A stretch of 64,000 bases of DNA from Diabrotica undecimpunctata (lineage: Eukaryota > Arthropoda > Insecta > Coleoptera > Chrysomelidae). The notes beneath the pieces are model-generated. The model saw nothing but the letters and a program-made list of their open reading frames with translations, made no database searches and was not told the DNA's origin. Of the stretch, positions 10,877 to 21,799 are shown in pieces (the stretch's first letter is position 1; each line of letters starts with the position of its first letter). The translations under genes and the position numbers were made by a program. Location of the stretch: contig NC_092803.1 in NCBI RefSeq assembly GCF_040954645.1, forward strand, positions 85,732,417 to 85,796,416. Direction: 5' to 3'.

Positions 10877-11421
10877 GAGAATAAATTATAATTAGCTACC
10901 ATATATTATCTATTAAAACATTATTGATCTTACCGTAACTTAGAATTGTAGAGTTAGAATATTAAAAAACTTTGCTAGTAACATAGTGGTGTTTTTTGTT
11001 ACTATGTGCAAAAAAAGTTTTTTATAAGGATTGAAATGTATGGTAGCTTCGAACTTGACACGCAAAGGCTTACCCAAGGTTAATCGAAAACCCAATGCAA
11101 CTACATTTAAAAGGAGGTAATTCTTTGAATTGTCGGCAATAACTAAATTTTTGATTTTTAGATAGTTAAAAGTGAGGTTCTGTTTAAGCCAGAACGCAAG
11201 CGCTGACAACTTCAGTAGGTCGTATGAATCTTTATGTCGTTAAGGTTCATTGGTAAAAAACGAATGAATTTAAATCCCGGTAAAGGGAAATATTATTTTG
11301 ATTTTCTTTATTTAATTATCTTATATTGTTCATGTATTATTGAATCTTATTGAGACGTATCTAAGAAAAGCAAGGGAATGTTATATATTTTTTGTTAATG
11401 AAAATTAATTATAAAGGTATG

Positions 11422-11978
11422 TTAGTTGTTAATGGATATATCAGTCAAGTTAGTTATCTGTGATATAGTATTGTTCTTGATATCTGATTTAAGTAACAGG
11501 TGGTATATATCGCTTAGATTCTTGATGTCACTCTTAACATTAATGGAGAAATCGTTAAGGAAAATATAAGACATTTCAATGAACTCTCTTTTAGATTTAT
11601 TGTTCTCGCGGTGGAGAATTGTGGTGTTAGTATAGTCCATGAGATGACCAGTGGAATGGACATGTTTGGCTAATGCACAACGGTCAGGGTGAAGTCGAGA
11701 ATCACTTTTGTGTAGTGTAATACGTGATTTCAATAATTGAGATGTGTGACCGATGTAGGAATTGTTGCAAGAGAGACATGGAATGTTGTAGACAATATTA
11801 CTAAGCCTATCTATGGGAGTCTTATCTTTTATCTTAGAATAAAGATTATTAATTGTTAGGGCTGATCTACAAGCCACATTAAGTTTAATGTTGTTATTAT
11901 TATTGCCAAAGCTATTTTCAACACTTTTCAGAATCCTTGTTAACCCCGGAGTGATATCTCTGAAATATGGTAATGAAA
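11422..11978 (-). pseudogene. Penelope-like element C-terminus with GIY-YIG endonuclease, left copy
   Basis: Open frame from the palindrome centre outward (about 185 residues, 5' truncated). It has the PLE arrangement upstream (ITPGLTRILKSV), then the GIY-YIG signature VYNIPCLSCNNSYIGHT with a CxxC insert, followed by a conserved His region (HVHSTGHLMDYT). GIY-YIG endonucleases of PLEs nick the target DNA for insertion. The reverse transcriptase domain is missing. It differs from the right copy at five residues (T/P, H/Q, S/N, H/R, I/T). Confidence 0.85.
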
Positions 11979-12001
11979 CATATATCCTATAAACAAATAT
12001 T

Positions 12002-12558
12002 TTTCATTACCATATTTCAGAGATATCACTCCGGGGTTAACAAGGATTCTGAAAAGTGTTGAAAATAGCTTTGGCAATAATAATAACAACATTAAACTTA
12101 ATGTGGCTTGTAGATCAGCCCTACCAATTAATAATCTTTATTCTAAGATAAAAGATAAGACTCCCATAGATAGGCTTAGTAATATTGTCTACAACATTCC
12201 ATGTCTCTCTTGCAACAATTCCTACATCGGTCAAACATCTCAATTATTGAAATCACGTATTACACTACACAAAAATGATTCTCGACTTCACCCTGACCGT
12301 TGTGCATTAGCCAAACGTGTCCATTCCACTGGTCATCTCATGGACTATACTAACACCACAATTCTCCACCGTGAGAACAATAAATCTAAAAGAGAGTTCA
12401 TTGAAATGTCTTATATTTTCCTTAACGATTTCTCCATTAATGTTAAGAGTGACATCAAGAATCTAAGCGATATATACCACCTGTTACTTAAATCAGATAC
12501 CAAGAACAATACTATATCACAGATAACTAACTTGACTGATATATCCATTAACAACTAA
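12002..12558 (+). pseudogene. Penelope-like element C-terminus with GIY-YIG endonuclease, right copy
   Basis: Mirror of 11422-11978. The frame is open from the palindrome centre; the first apparent start (12103) is a GTG inside it. The signature reads VYNIPC...YIGQTSQLL, closer to the canonical GIY-YIG Q-T than the left copy, so this copy may be nearer the ancestor. The RT domain is absent, so it cannot be autonomous. Confidence 0.85.
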
Positions 12559-13103
12559 CATACCTTTATAATTAATTTTCATTAACAAAAAATATATAAC
12601 ATTCCCTTGCTTTTCTTAGATACGTCTCAATAAGATTCAATAATACATGAACAATATAAGATAATTAAATAAAGAAAATCAAAATAATATTTCCCTTTAC
12701 CGGGATTTAAATTCATTCGTTTTTTACCAATGAACCTTAACGACATAAAGATTCATACGACCTACTGAAGTTGTCAGCGCTTGCGTTCTGGCTTAAACAG
12801 AACCTCACTTTTAACTATCTAAAAATCAAAAATTTAGTTATTGCCGACAATTCAAAGAATTACCTCCTTTTAAATGTAGTTGCATTGGGTTTTCGATTAA
12901 CCTTGGGTAAGCCTTTGCGTGTCAAGTTCGAAGCTACCATACATTTCAATCCTTATAAAAAACTTTTTTTGCACATAGTAACAAAAAACACCACTATGTT
13001 ACTAGCAAAGTTTTTTAATATTCTAACTCTACAATTCTAAGTTACGGTAAGATCAATAATGTTTTAATAGATAATATATGGTAGCTAATTATAATTTATT
13101 CTC

Positions 13104-13157
13104 TTTCAGCCCTGAAGAAGCCAAATTAATTCTCTTTGGCGAAAACGTTCGGCGAAA
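13104..13157 (+). ncRNA. Hammerhead-ribozyme-like motif, right PLE copy
   Basis: Type I layout: helix I 5' strand GCC (13109-13111), core CUGAAGA (13112-13118), one extra A, helix II GCCAAA/UUUGGC (13120-13125 with 13135-13140), GAAA (13141-13144), a loopless helix III AAC/GUU, C at 13150 as cleavage base, helix I 3' strand GGC (13151-13153), plus an outer UUU/AAA pairing. Hammerheads are a known feature of PLE ends. The extra base after the core and the tiny helix III make activity uncertain. Confidence 0.62.
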
Positions 13158-13210
13158 CAATTGATACACATTAGAGTATTTCTTGCAGATTTCCCCAATA
13201 TTTAAGAGTT

Positions 13211-13213
<3 letters not shown>

Positions 13214-13298
<85 letters not shown>
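13214..13298. repeat. (TA)n microsatellite
   Basis: Pure TA repeat directly abutting the right end of the palindrome. Confidence 0.95.
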
Positions 13299-13302
<4 letters not shown>

Positions 13303-13347
13303 ATTAAAAAACACTCATTGCTCATCATTCACAAATAATACATCATC

Positions 13348-13497
<150 letters not shown>

Positions 13498-13637
13498 TAT
13501 ATAATATAACATGTATTAATATTATTATATGTTTTGTATTATTTAAAATTAAACGTTTATAATTATTTTAGGCTTTTGTATTTCAAAATATTCACTGTTT
13601 TACCGAGAACTCTCAATTTTGAAATCCGTTAGTGTCA

Positions 13638-13700
13638 TGTCTAATTGGCAAATCCTTTACGTGTTTGGTTCATACGCTGGTGGTTGTGAGTTCGAATCCC
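13638..13700 (+). other. Possible tRNA-like pol III promoter (SINE or decayed tRNA)
   Basis: TGTCTAATTGG resembles an A box with one mismatch and GAGTTCGAATCCC is a good B box (13688-13700); spacing is about 51 bp, wider than in most tRNAs. I cannot fold a convincing cloverleaf. It could be a tRNA-derived SINE head, a tRNA relic, or chance. Confidence 0.3.
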
Positions 13701-14199
13701 AAATGAATTTATTTTTGAAATATTTAAAAACCTCACGTTAATCTTATTAAATATATGTAATATACGCAAAAAACATAAATTTTAAAATAAAATGAAAATT
13801 TACAACATAATTCGAGTTGTTGGTTTTTTATTTTTATCTTTGTAAAGTAAGTTATGTATATTGGCAGTTTTAAATACTTATGAATATTACATTTTAATTT
13901 ATATTATATTATTATATTGAATTATGTTGCAGTGTATTTATTGTATTGTAATTTTTATATTAATAACAAAATAAACAATGAATTTTACTGCAGAGTATGT
14001 GTAATTTTTTTTGCATTCAACTCCTTGATTTACTATACTCCTATTACAGGTCAAATGTTTATATACAGCAAACGATGCACCATATACCTATATAACTAAT
14101 TATTTTTCTATTTCTGCTCTCTCTTACCTATAGCATTACATATGTAATGATTGTGCAGATTGACTCCTATATAAATGTTTAACAGCGAACGCGTGTATA
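13701..14199. other. Unassigned AT-rich DNA
   Basis: No gene seen; short open frames are AT-driven. Confidence 0.4.
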
Positions 14200-14262
14200 G
14201 AAGTATAACTTCTACCGGCAGTCCCACTGGACTGCCACACCCGTTTTTTTTGTATCACTTAC
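14200..14262 (+). repeat. Dispersed repeat also present in DLAT intron 2
   Basis: GAAGTATAACTTC followed by a TCCCACTGGA-TGCCACACCCG block and a T-run resembles 57258-57325 (GAAGCTATGCTTC, then TGGAGTGCCACATCCCG and T-run). Same order and spacing, so this is probably one dispersed family of unknown class. Confidence 0.5.
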
Positions 14263-15229
14263 ACTTAAAAGATTGTTGACTACTACACTTTCTCTACTAC
14301 TACTTGAGTTCTCTTGCTCCCATGCACGAAAAACTGTAGGTGATTTTTCCCATGGTCTAAACATTTTCTTTATACACAAATAGACAGTTTCAAAAAAACA
14401 AACAACAAAAAAATACTACAATAATTATAACTACTCACAACAAAATTTCAACACAACTCAAAATTAAAGCAATGCACAATGCACATCTATCTATAAACAA
14501 GCTAGTTGCAAAGATACAACTAAACTAAAAATTTACAAGTACAGATTTATTGTATTGCCGGTATTTATTTACAAATACCGGCATGTGCCTTTAGATAAGG
14601 CACATGCCGGTATTTTTACAACCGAATTACTCATCGTAAATCATTCAGTTTAAAACTTGAAAATTGATACTTGAGCATTAGTACAGTTAAAATTGTTAGA
14701 CGGTTATATTTATACGAAATATTAAGCAATATAATTGAAACTTTATTATACTTTTAAGAACAAAAAAGCAAATTCATTAGCGGAACGTAATTCAAAATTA
14801 TTCTGCACATTATATTTGAAGCATTATTTGGTTAAAACATCTCATTTTTGGTGGTAAAAAATATATTAAATGCATGTAATAATTTGTCTGGACTAAAGGT
14901 GGTAAAAGATGGTCTGGAAATTATATTTTTGTTTGAATTTGCCGACGGACGATATAAAGTCGGTTCTAGCTAGAATGACAAACGGTCAAGATTTAATTTA
15001 AAATTACACACTTGACGCGCATGCGCTCCTGTACCGGGACGATTGGCGATAATTTCTAGGTATCCGCTTGTGCTGTAAAATCGGAAATCGTAACGAGGTG
15101 GTAATTATAGGAGAACCGAAGGGGAAAGTATATATTGAATTTCATCTTATCCAAATAGAAACTTGGGCATTAAAATGTTTTGTTACCTGTTTCGATATAC
15201 ACGATGACTAAAATATTTTATATACCTAA
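14263..15229. other. Intergenic DNA with a strong hairpin at 14556-14615
   Basis: Apart from the hairpin listed separately, I see no gene or element. Confidence 0.4.
14556..14615. repeat. Overlapping hairpins
   Basis: AAATACCGGCATGTGCCTT (14573-14591) pairs perfectly with 14597-14615 across a 5-bp loop. TGCCGGTATTT (14556-14566) can pair with the same 14573-14583 segment, giving two mutually exclusive hairpins. Confidence 0.8.
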
Positions 15230-16070
15230 TATAGTATTTTTCATATAAAAATGCATGCACGTCATTTAAGACTTACGACGTCAGAACCCCACAGCGTTGC
15301 CAAAACATCAGAATAGTTAGTAAGTGAGGAATTTTTAAAATTACATAAGAAACCATTTTAATACAAAATTATATATTCTAAATTTTAAACTTACCTCTTT
15401 TAGAGCAATAATAATAAAAACGTCCGGCCATTATTTCTTGTTCAAAATAATCTATCTTATATGAAAGCTTATCGGCTTTCTACAGACTATTTAGTTGTTT
15501 TGGCATAGCACAATCACAATACACAACAATAATTAGTTTTTAAGCTATTAATCTAAATTTAATATGTATTAATAAATACAATTTATTAATATATAATATA
15601 TTATGATCAAATTGTGTAATAAATAAAAACATAAACAAAATTCTTACTCTAATAAAGCGGCAACACTTTAAACAATTTTGCCACACGCTGAACTGTCAAA
15701 AAATTTAAAGTATTCCCGTATCAGTTGCGTACAATTATCTAATATATTTAATTAAAATTATTATTTTTTGGAATATTAGACTTAAAGAGTTATTTCATCA
15801 AATTTATATTATTAATAATAATAAATGTTTTTGGTTATTTAATCAATATAATTCTAAAATTCGCAATATAATGATGGTTACATTTTTCTGATTATTATAA
15901 TACCATGATGATGCCTATGAAAGATCGAGCAGTTCCGTATGGGTTTCGTATTATTAGCTGTGTTAGGTAAATTTGAACTCTAAGGTTGACGTTCTGGAAA
16001 TTTTAAACATAAGTGACGTCACTTTATATAAATTGTGACGTGCACGCATTTTTATATGAAAAATACTATA
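15230..16070. mobile_element. Nonautonomous DNA element with 35-bp terminal inverted repeats
   Basis: TIRs at 15230-15264 and 16036-16070 match at 34 of 35 positions and begin TATAGTATTTTTCATATAAA. The 841-bp body has no transposase frame. The target duplication may be TA or TATA, which would fit Tc1/mariner-like elements, but it is ambiguous. It ends about 620 bp before the DLAT start codon. Confidence 0.75.
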
Positions 16071-16689
16071 AATATCATATTTCATGACATTTTTCGTACG
16101 CCATTGTCGCCATTGGAAGACCTACAAAAACGCTGAAACATCACTGTTACTTCTAAGAATTTACTGCCTACCTGCCTACAATATAGAAACTTTAGAATTA
16201 GAATACCATAAACGAAAATTGTTGTAAGGACAAAAGTAAGGCGTCTCCTCAAAATTAGCTTGTTAGTAATAAGTAAATGAAAATGGGCCTAGGATCCCGG
16301 GCTATAAATATGCTAATGAAAAACCAAATAAAATCTCTATCTTATAGGTGTAGCCATAGCGGTGTGTGGGTGTAGGTAACATATCACTGACAAGATAAAA
16401 TAAAAATTTGATTTTTTTCCCAGCAAGTAGGCAACCAACACATTATGGGATTGTGTGTACTGGCACTGGCAAATGTCAAAATTCGATTAAAAACGTGTGA
16501 TATTACCGGACGTCATAGTATAGGGTCATAGGGGTGTCATAGGCCTGTCACATTTCAATTTCGTGAAAGACCGTCTTTTAAATGACCTAGAGAAGGATAT
16601 CGGTGAGTCGCCCTCGAATTCACATCAAAATCACCATAAGCACAACACATAACTGAAGAGAAGTACAAAATTAAATAAAAATATTTAAA
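16071..16689 (+). promoter_or_regulatory. 5' flank and presumed promoter/5'UTR of DLAT
   Basis: This is the DNA between the MITE and the DLAT start codon. I see no clear TATA box at a fixed distance, so no transcription start is proposed. The last 130 bp are less AT-rich than the flank and may hold the 5'UTR. Confidence 0.35.
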
Positions 16690-16808
16690 ATGCTCCGAAC
16701 GATCATATTACGAAATGATGTTGCCAAAGAAATTTTTAAACAATCCCTCCGATCTAAGACTTTGAGAAATGTTTCCATAGAATGCTGCAAACGAAGACAT
16801 TATCACAG
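16690..16808 (+). CDS. DLAT: DLAT exon 1: start codon and mitochondrial leader
   Basis: Codes 39 residues plus two bases (MLRTIILRND...RRHYH), rich in Arg and Lys and without Asp/Glu clusters, as expected of a mitochondrial presequence. It ends at CACAG|GTATTT, a good splice donor. Joining to exon 2 in phase 2 makes an Arg codon and continues with SLFGTEH, which preserves the frame. DLAT (E2 of the pyruvate dehydrogenase complex) transfers acetyl groups to CoA in the mitochondrial matrix. The assignment of this exon rests on the matching phase, strand and leader character together with the lack of any leader near exon 2. Confidence 0.78.
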
Positions 16809-17544
16809 GTATTTAAATTTATATCCTCCGTTTGTAATTTACGTAATGTTTTCTTGTTTGCCGATTATGTAATAGGGTCCTATAACCGTTACATGTTAAA
16901 TAAATTTCTAACCTGTACTCGGTACACATATTGAAAAAGTATTTTTTCCTTGATCCCCTTTATTTCTATATTGGATGTATATAGTGTAATGAGAGAAGTC
17001 AGTGCATTAGTTTCAAATATAATAAGACTAATCACAGTTTCGGTGCAACAATTTCATTTCTTGGTTCATTTGTTTAGTAAATACAAGAATTTCATTTTTT
17101 TTTTAAATTTATTCCAAAGCTTTTGATGGTTAATGTTCAATTCCGTGCTGGTCCACTTTATGAAAATTTTTTGTACCTAATTCAATAAGTTCATTTCGTT
17201 ACAATTATTATTGAAAGACAACATGCAGGTACACTCCTCACTGATCCACATATTGGTTTGAGTTTAACTAATTCTATTTAAGTCTGTATGCTTAAAATGT
17301 TTTACATACATAATGTCATTGTTAATTTTAAACCATCTACTTTAATATTAGAATGTATACTTTTGCTTTTGGATTTTTCACTGTAATTCGTTATTTTGGC
17401 TCTAATATTTTGATCAGAGAATTTGGAGACCATTTTCTACTACATTATTTTTGTAAGTTATCTTAATATGAAGAGCTCTCCTAGGAAATTTTTGTAGGAT
17501 TTGCAAGTTTGAGTTGCTAGCAGAATATTGATTTTACTATTGTT
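16809..17544. other. Intron sequence without recognised element
   Basis: AT-rich, no coding frame or repeat recognised. Confidence 0.4.
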
Positions 17545-17670
17545 CTCATGCTATTTTCTTGTGGTATGTTAGTGCAATTTACTATTTTTGTTGGGAATAA
17601 GCGACAATTTTACAATAAAATAAGTTTATTTGATGTTTCGATTTCTACTTCTGAACAAATGCTTTACCTA
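17545..17670 (+). repeat. Diverged copy of the palindromic-insert family
   Basis: The stretch GCTATTTTCTTGTGG ... GGGAATAAGC-ACAATT ... GTTTATT-GA-GTTTC-ATTTC-ACTTC is shared with the left part of the insert at 33637-33879, in the same orientation. It is a single arm here, not an inverted dimer. The overlapping 99-codon open frame is not a gene. Confidence 0.6.
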
Positions 17671-18810
17671 AAATTGTTTTTTTACTTAAATAAAAAAACT
17701 TTGGAATTAAATAAAATCTCTCAAGTTAGCAATCCTTTTCGTTTATGTTTTAAGGTGAATCGTTTGAAATTATGTATATGTTATATGCTTCAAATACAAA
17801 GAGATAAAGCTTTTAAAATGTATATTTTTATTATAATATTTTATTGATTCTATTGATACTTTATATAAAACATTTATGAATTAGTGTTTGTTTCATTTAA
17901 AATTAATTGCAATTAATTATTAGAAAATTTGAATTTTATTAGAAAATGTTATTAGAAAATTTTTTGGCAATTGCCCTTTGATAGGTTAGCGGATAGATTT
18001 GGCAATAGAGTCAGAACCCTCAAACCACCAGTTGGCAGATTGCAACAGATGTCTTTTTAACTTTATTATTTATACTTACTGACATTTTACTATTTACTTT
18101 TAAAAGCTGTTTTAAAACTAGTTACTTTTTCTTGTTTTGGCAATTGTTAAGTATTAGTTTTTAAGTATCTCATTGCTTTTGATTTCAGTTGTAATGTAAA
18201 TTTTAACACTGCCAAACACCAATATTTCATGTGTAACCCATTTGAGGCTATCTTCACTGGGACCAAATGTGAAAAACGTCCCAATATTATTGTTATTTTG
18301 TTCTTTTTGTTTATAATTTAAGGAAAAATCCTTCGACTGTATTGTATGTCCTTTTTATTTTGCTTTAGATGTCAAAGTAGTACACAGAAACATGTTGCCG
18401 TAGTCAGTGTTCTTATATTGAATTCATACTGTAATGACATCAAAAGTTAAAAAAAACTGTTAAAATTGACAACTAATGATGTTTTGGTGGAGTACAGAAA
18501 GCCTGAAGATAGCTTTTGGGTCCAGCAGAACTTAATTTGGCATAGTATACCACTCACATCCGTAAATCCCAATATTTCTTGCAAGTGCTTAAATTCACAG
18601 ACAAATACTGCTGTTGATGCTTGAGCAGTGCATTGAAATCTGCCTTTCCGTATTTCCTGCAGCTAGTGTGCCCAATCCTTCAAATCCCAAGTACACTCGT
18701 GGTACCTAGTCATTTAGATAAAGGATCATGCAAGTTTTCACCACTTCTTTTGAGGTTGTCATTTGATCTGTCGCATCTACTGAAAGCATTTAAGCAGATG
18801 CCCTACTATT
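17671..18810. other. Intron sequence without recognised element
   Basis: No supported coding frame; repeats not recognised. Confidence 0.4.
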
Positions 18811-19274
18811 TAATAATAATAATAATAATAAAGGTCTTTATTTTTCCTTCAAATTCATACAATACACAAAATATATAATTTATATATGCATAAAACACAA
18901 TTAGAAAGAAAAAATGCCGAAGATCAGTTGGTGCTGATTTCAAGAAATCAGTACCTCTGCTTTTCATCTTAAGCAAGAGAGAAAAAATATATATAATATT
19001 TTTTTTCATGTTATGTAACAATCAATTAAAAACCATAACCAATAGAAACATTTAACATTTAAACATTGTCCAAAAACTATCACACAGTTTATACATACTT
19101 CATAACAGGTCATCAAATAGTTGCACATGTGTTACTCACTTAGCAATTTAGATTTAAGAGATTTCTTAAAACATATAATCGATTTTAATTCTTTAGCTAA
19201 TCCATTATATACTTTTGATATTTGATATGTAAATGAATTTTTGAATTGTTCTGTACAATGTGGCGGAGCTGTAA

Positions 19275-20864
19275 TTATATTTTTATATCTTGTATTAACA
19301 TTATGTATGTCAGTTCTGTATATAATTTTTTAAAAAGATATGCTGGTAGAGAGTTTTTGATAATTTTGTGGAAAAGACAAGCAGCATGTAGAAATCTTCT
19401 CTTTTCCGTGTTCAACCATTTTACATGTTTTAATTTGTGAGAAGTAGGCTGGTGTCTTCTTACACCACAGATCAGACGAAGACACGAATTTTGAACCACC
19501 TGAATTCTTCTCCTGTCATCTGAACTAATACAAGACCCATACACAACATCTCCATAGTTAAATTTTGGTAGTACCAGATTTTCGCACAATATTCTTTTTA
19601 CTTTGTATGACAGATAGCGGCGATTATGGTAAATTGTTCTTAGACTGAGAAATGCTTTACTCACACAGGTGTTAATATGTTTTGTAAATTTGAGGTGATT
19701 ATCTAAAGTTAAACCTAGATTTTTTGCACTAGTTACAGGTTTAATGATTTCATTATTAACAACTATTTCAATGATGTTACTCATTTCCAAACACACCCTG
19801 TTTGGACTAAAAACCACCAGATTTGTTTTTTTAGAGTTTATATTTAATGCATGATTTCTTGCCCAAGCAATCAATGATTTAATATCTTGATTAACAATCT
19901 CAATAGCACTTGCTCTGTCAACCGGGTAAAATGAGTGGTAAATTTGTGTATCATCTACATAGCGATGAAATTTACAGCTATTCAAGGAGGTACCAATATT
20001 GGTGGTGTATAAAGTAAATAAGATTGGACCTAAGATTGAGCCCTGAGGTACACCTGACAAAATGTTTAGAAAATCAGAGCTTCTTTCGTCTACTTTGACG
20101 CTCTGTTTCCTGTGATGCAAGTATGACTTAACCATATTCAATGCATCTATGGAAAAGCCGATTGACTTCAAAATTGCACATAGTAGTGAATGATTGAGAG
20201 TGTCGAATGCCTTAGAGAAATCGATCAAAACTAAAATAGTAACCTTACCCACATCTCTTTCTCTCAAAATGTCATCAGTTATTTTAAGGAGTGCTGTTTC
20301 ACAGTTGTGAAATGGCCTAAACCCGGACTGAAAAACAGTTAAGATATTATTGTTAGAAATATAATCACCAAGCTGCATTTGCATAATGCGTTCTAACACT
20401 TTTGATAAAGTAGGCAGAATACTAATAGGTCTAAGATCCTTATATTCGGTTGGATTGTTACATTTAGGTATGGGTCTAATTAATGCTTTTTTCCATTCAT
20501 CTGGAAAATAGTTACTCGAGAGGCAACAATTAATTATATGCGTTATATAAGGAATGATTAATGGGCAACATTGAAGCAACATTTTTAAGTTTAAACCGTC
20601 TGAACCTAGAGCATTAGATTTAATAGTATATAACAATTTTTGCACTAGATCACAAGATACTGGAGTAAAGGTAAATTGTTCGCGATTAGGTACAGTATTT
20701 AAATAATTGTCAATTGTATTTTGATTGATTGTTAGATGTGGGATGCATGATGTGTAGTACTGATTAATCTCATAGGGTTCTTTTAATGTTTCTGGAATTG
20801 TGTGTTCTGTCTTACCAATATTAATGAGTTGTAAATTTTTCCAAGTATTTTTTATCCCACCCAC
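19275..20864 (-). CDS. LINE reverse transcriptase (partial ORF2)
   Basis: 529 residues with the RT order RPISILPTLSKVLE, VLIDFSKAFDTLNH (palm A), SGVPQGSILGPILFTLYT, and YVDDTQIYHSF (catalytic box YVDD), then a long connection region typical of CR1/L2-like LINEs. The palm and fingers are intact over this stretch. The 5' neighbour (20953-21554) is the endonuclease in other frames, so ORF2 is interrupted near 20870-20950. The last few residues probably run past the true stop into a shifted frame. Confidence 0.85.
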   Translation of the reverse strand: MGGIKNTWKNLQLINIGKTEHTIPETLKEPYEINQYYTSCIPHLTINQNTIDNYLNTVPNREQFTFTPVSCDLVQKLLYTIKSNALGSDGLNLKMLLQCCPLIIPYITHIINCCLSSNYFPDEWKKALIRPIPKCNNPTEYKDLRPISILPTLSKVLERIMQMQLGDYISNNNILTVFQSGFRPFHNCETALLKITDDILRERDVGKVTILVLIDFSKAFDTLNHSLLCAILKSIGFSIDALNMVKSYLHHRKQSVKVDERSSDFLNILSGVPQGSILGPILFTLYTTNIGTSLNSCKFHRYVDDTQIYHSFYPVDRASAIEIVNQDIKSLIAWARNHALNINSKKTNLVVFSPNRVCLEMSNIIEIVVNNEIIKPVTSAKNLGLTLDNHLKFTKHINTCVSKAFLSLRTIYHNRRYLSYKVKRILCENLVLPKFNYGDVVYGSCISSDDRRRIQVVQNSCLRLICGVRRHQPTSHKLKHVKWLNTEKRRFLHAACLFHKIIKNSLPAYLFKKLYTELTYIMLIQDIKI

Positions 20865-20952
20865 ATGAAGTTTGTGTTGAAAGAAAGCTTTTTTTCATTC
20901 TCACATGCTAATGTTGTATAATTTCTAATCATTTTGTAGTAGGTAAGGTGAG

Positions 20953-21554
20953 CTACCTCCTTAGTTTTCTGCCACTTTTTTTAGCCTGATCTCTTAGTGA
21001 CATAAGAAGTTTCACATTATCTGTTAGCCAAGGATTATAATTTTTAGTGACTTTAATCTTTTTAAAAGGAGCATGTTTGTCGAAGAGAGCCACAATGGAG
21101 CTGCTTAAGAATTTTACTTTATCATTGATGTTTTCAATGTGATAGATGTTGGCAAACAAAGTACAGTTTAAATCAAGTAAAAAAAGATTTACATCAAAGT
21201 GTTTGAAATTTCTAACAGTCTTAAAAATTGGGGCTGGTTTTTCTGGGAAGATATTGACGTCACAATAAATAAGCTCATGGTCTGTTATGTGGTCAAGAGA
21301 ACACACACCAAAGGAGTTTATTCTATTTTTGTTTGAGACAATTATATAATCAATCAGTACGATACAGTATCAATCTGTACCAAATTAAAACTGTCAAGTA
21401 AGTCATTAATTTTATGAGCTGGATTCAGATGTGGATTGAGTAAGTCAACATTAAAATCACCCAAACAAAAAATTTCATCACAATCTGTAACCATATCAGC
21501 AAGAGATTTTTCAAAAAAATTCAATAAAATTATTATCCTATTTCTTTTATCCAT
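20953..21554 (-). pseudogene. LINE apurinic endonuclease fragment
   Basis: Two open pieces (21554-21354 and 21306-20953) in different frames. They carry FCLGDFNVDLLNP (EN catalytic Asp/Asn) and DHITDHELIYCDV (the C-terminal DH motif), then the linker to RT. The N-terminal half of EN is missing, so target nicking would be lost. Confidence 0.75.
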
Positions 21555-21799
21555 TAATACAATGCGACTTCAAGGTCAGAATATGTGCAACCAGTAGGAT
21601 CTATTTCACATCCCACACTAGTGCATCCCACAGGGACTTGCCGCCAAAAGGGCAAATAAGGTTCTCTGCATTGTGTGCTACAATAAAACATCGCTTGAGG
21701 ATCCCGATTGTCTCAATGAAGACAAAGTTGATGCAAGTAGTTATAATAATTCCAGAACCCTCTTTGTCTGCTCTCCGGATGCCAGTATTGAAAGCATTT
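21555..21799. other. Junction DNA between two LINE fragments
   Basis: No clear homology. It could be the decayed 5' part of either neighbour. Confidence 0.3.

Larger units (their letters stand above)
10765..13215. repeat. Large near-perfect palindrome built from two Penelope-like element ends
   Basis: Left arm 10765-11978 and right arm 12002-13215 (1214 bp each) are reverse complements with no indel: each left position p pairs with 23980-p. I see only about six substitutions, all within the GIY-YIG frame; a 23-bp spacer (11979-12001) separates the arms. Each arm carries the 3' part of a Penelope-like element: GIY-YIG domain, 3' untranslated region and hammerhead-like motif, reading outward from the centre. 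The right arm ends in (TA)n; the left arm is 33 bp from a (TA)n tract. Confidence 0.92.
18811..21554 (-). mobile_element. CR1/L2-like non-LTR retrotransposon, 5' truncated
   Basis: Minus-strand LINE. Its 3' end on the left is a (TTA)n tail (18811-18831), the microsatellite-type tail usual in CR1/L2 relatives, followed upstream by a ~440-bp 3'UTR, the RT, and part of the endonuclease up to about 21554, where recognisable coding stops. I could not define target duplications. Confidence 0.8.

Noticed and set aside
10940..11209. 89-codon open frame present identically in both palindrome arms (also 12771-13040)
   Set aside because: It lies in the PLE 3' untranslated part, has no recognisable domain, and its identity in both arms only reflects the palindrome.
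13089..13328. Open frame with long Ile-Tyr repeats (similar ones at 42407-42644, 43135-43377 and 47066-47476)
   Set aside because: Translation of (TA)n tracts, not protein-coding.
13638..13700. Calling a functional tRNA
   Set aside because: Only box-like matches; no cloverleaf with paired acceptor and anticodon stems could be drawn.
16690..16872. Reading 16690-16872 as a complete 60-residue gene
   Set aside because: The frame crosses a strong splice donor at 16809; residues beyond it are intron translation, and the joined DLAT reading explains the rest.
17548..17847. 99-codon open frame in intron 1
   Set aside because: It overlaps a repeat of the palindromic-insert family and has no homology.
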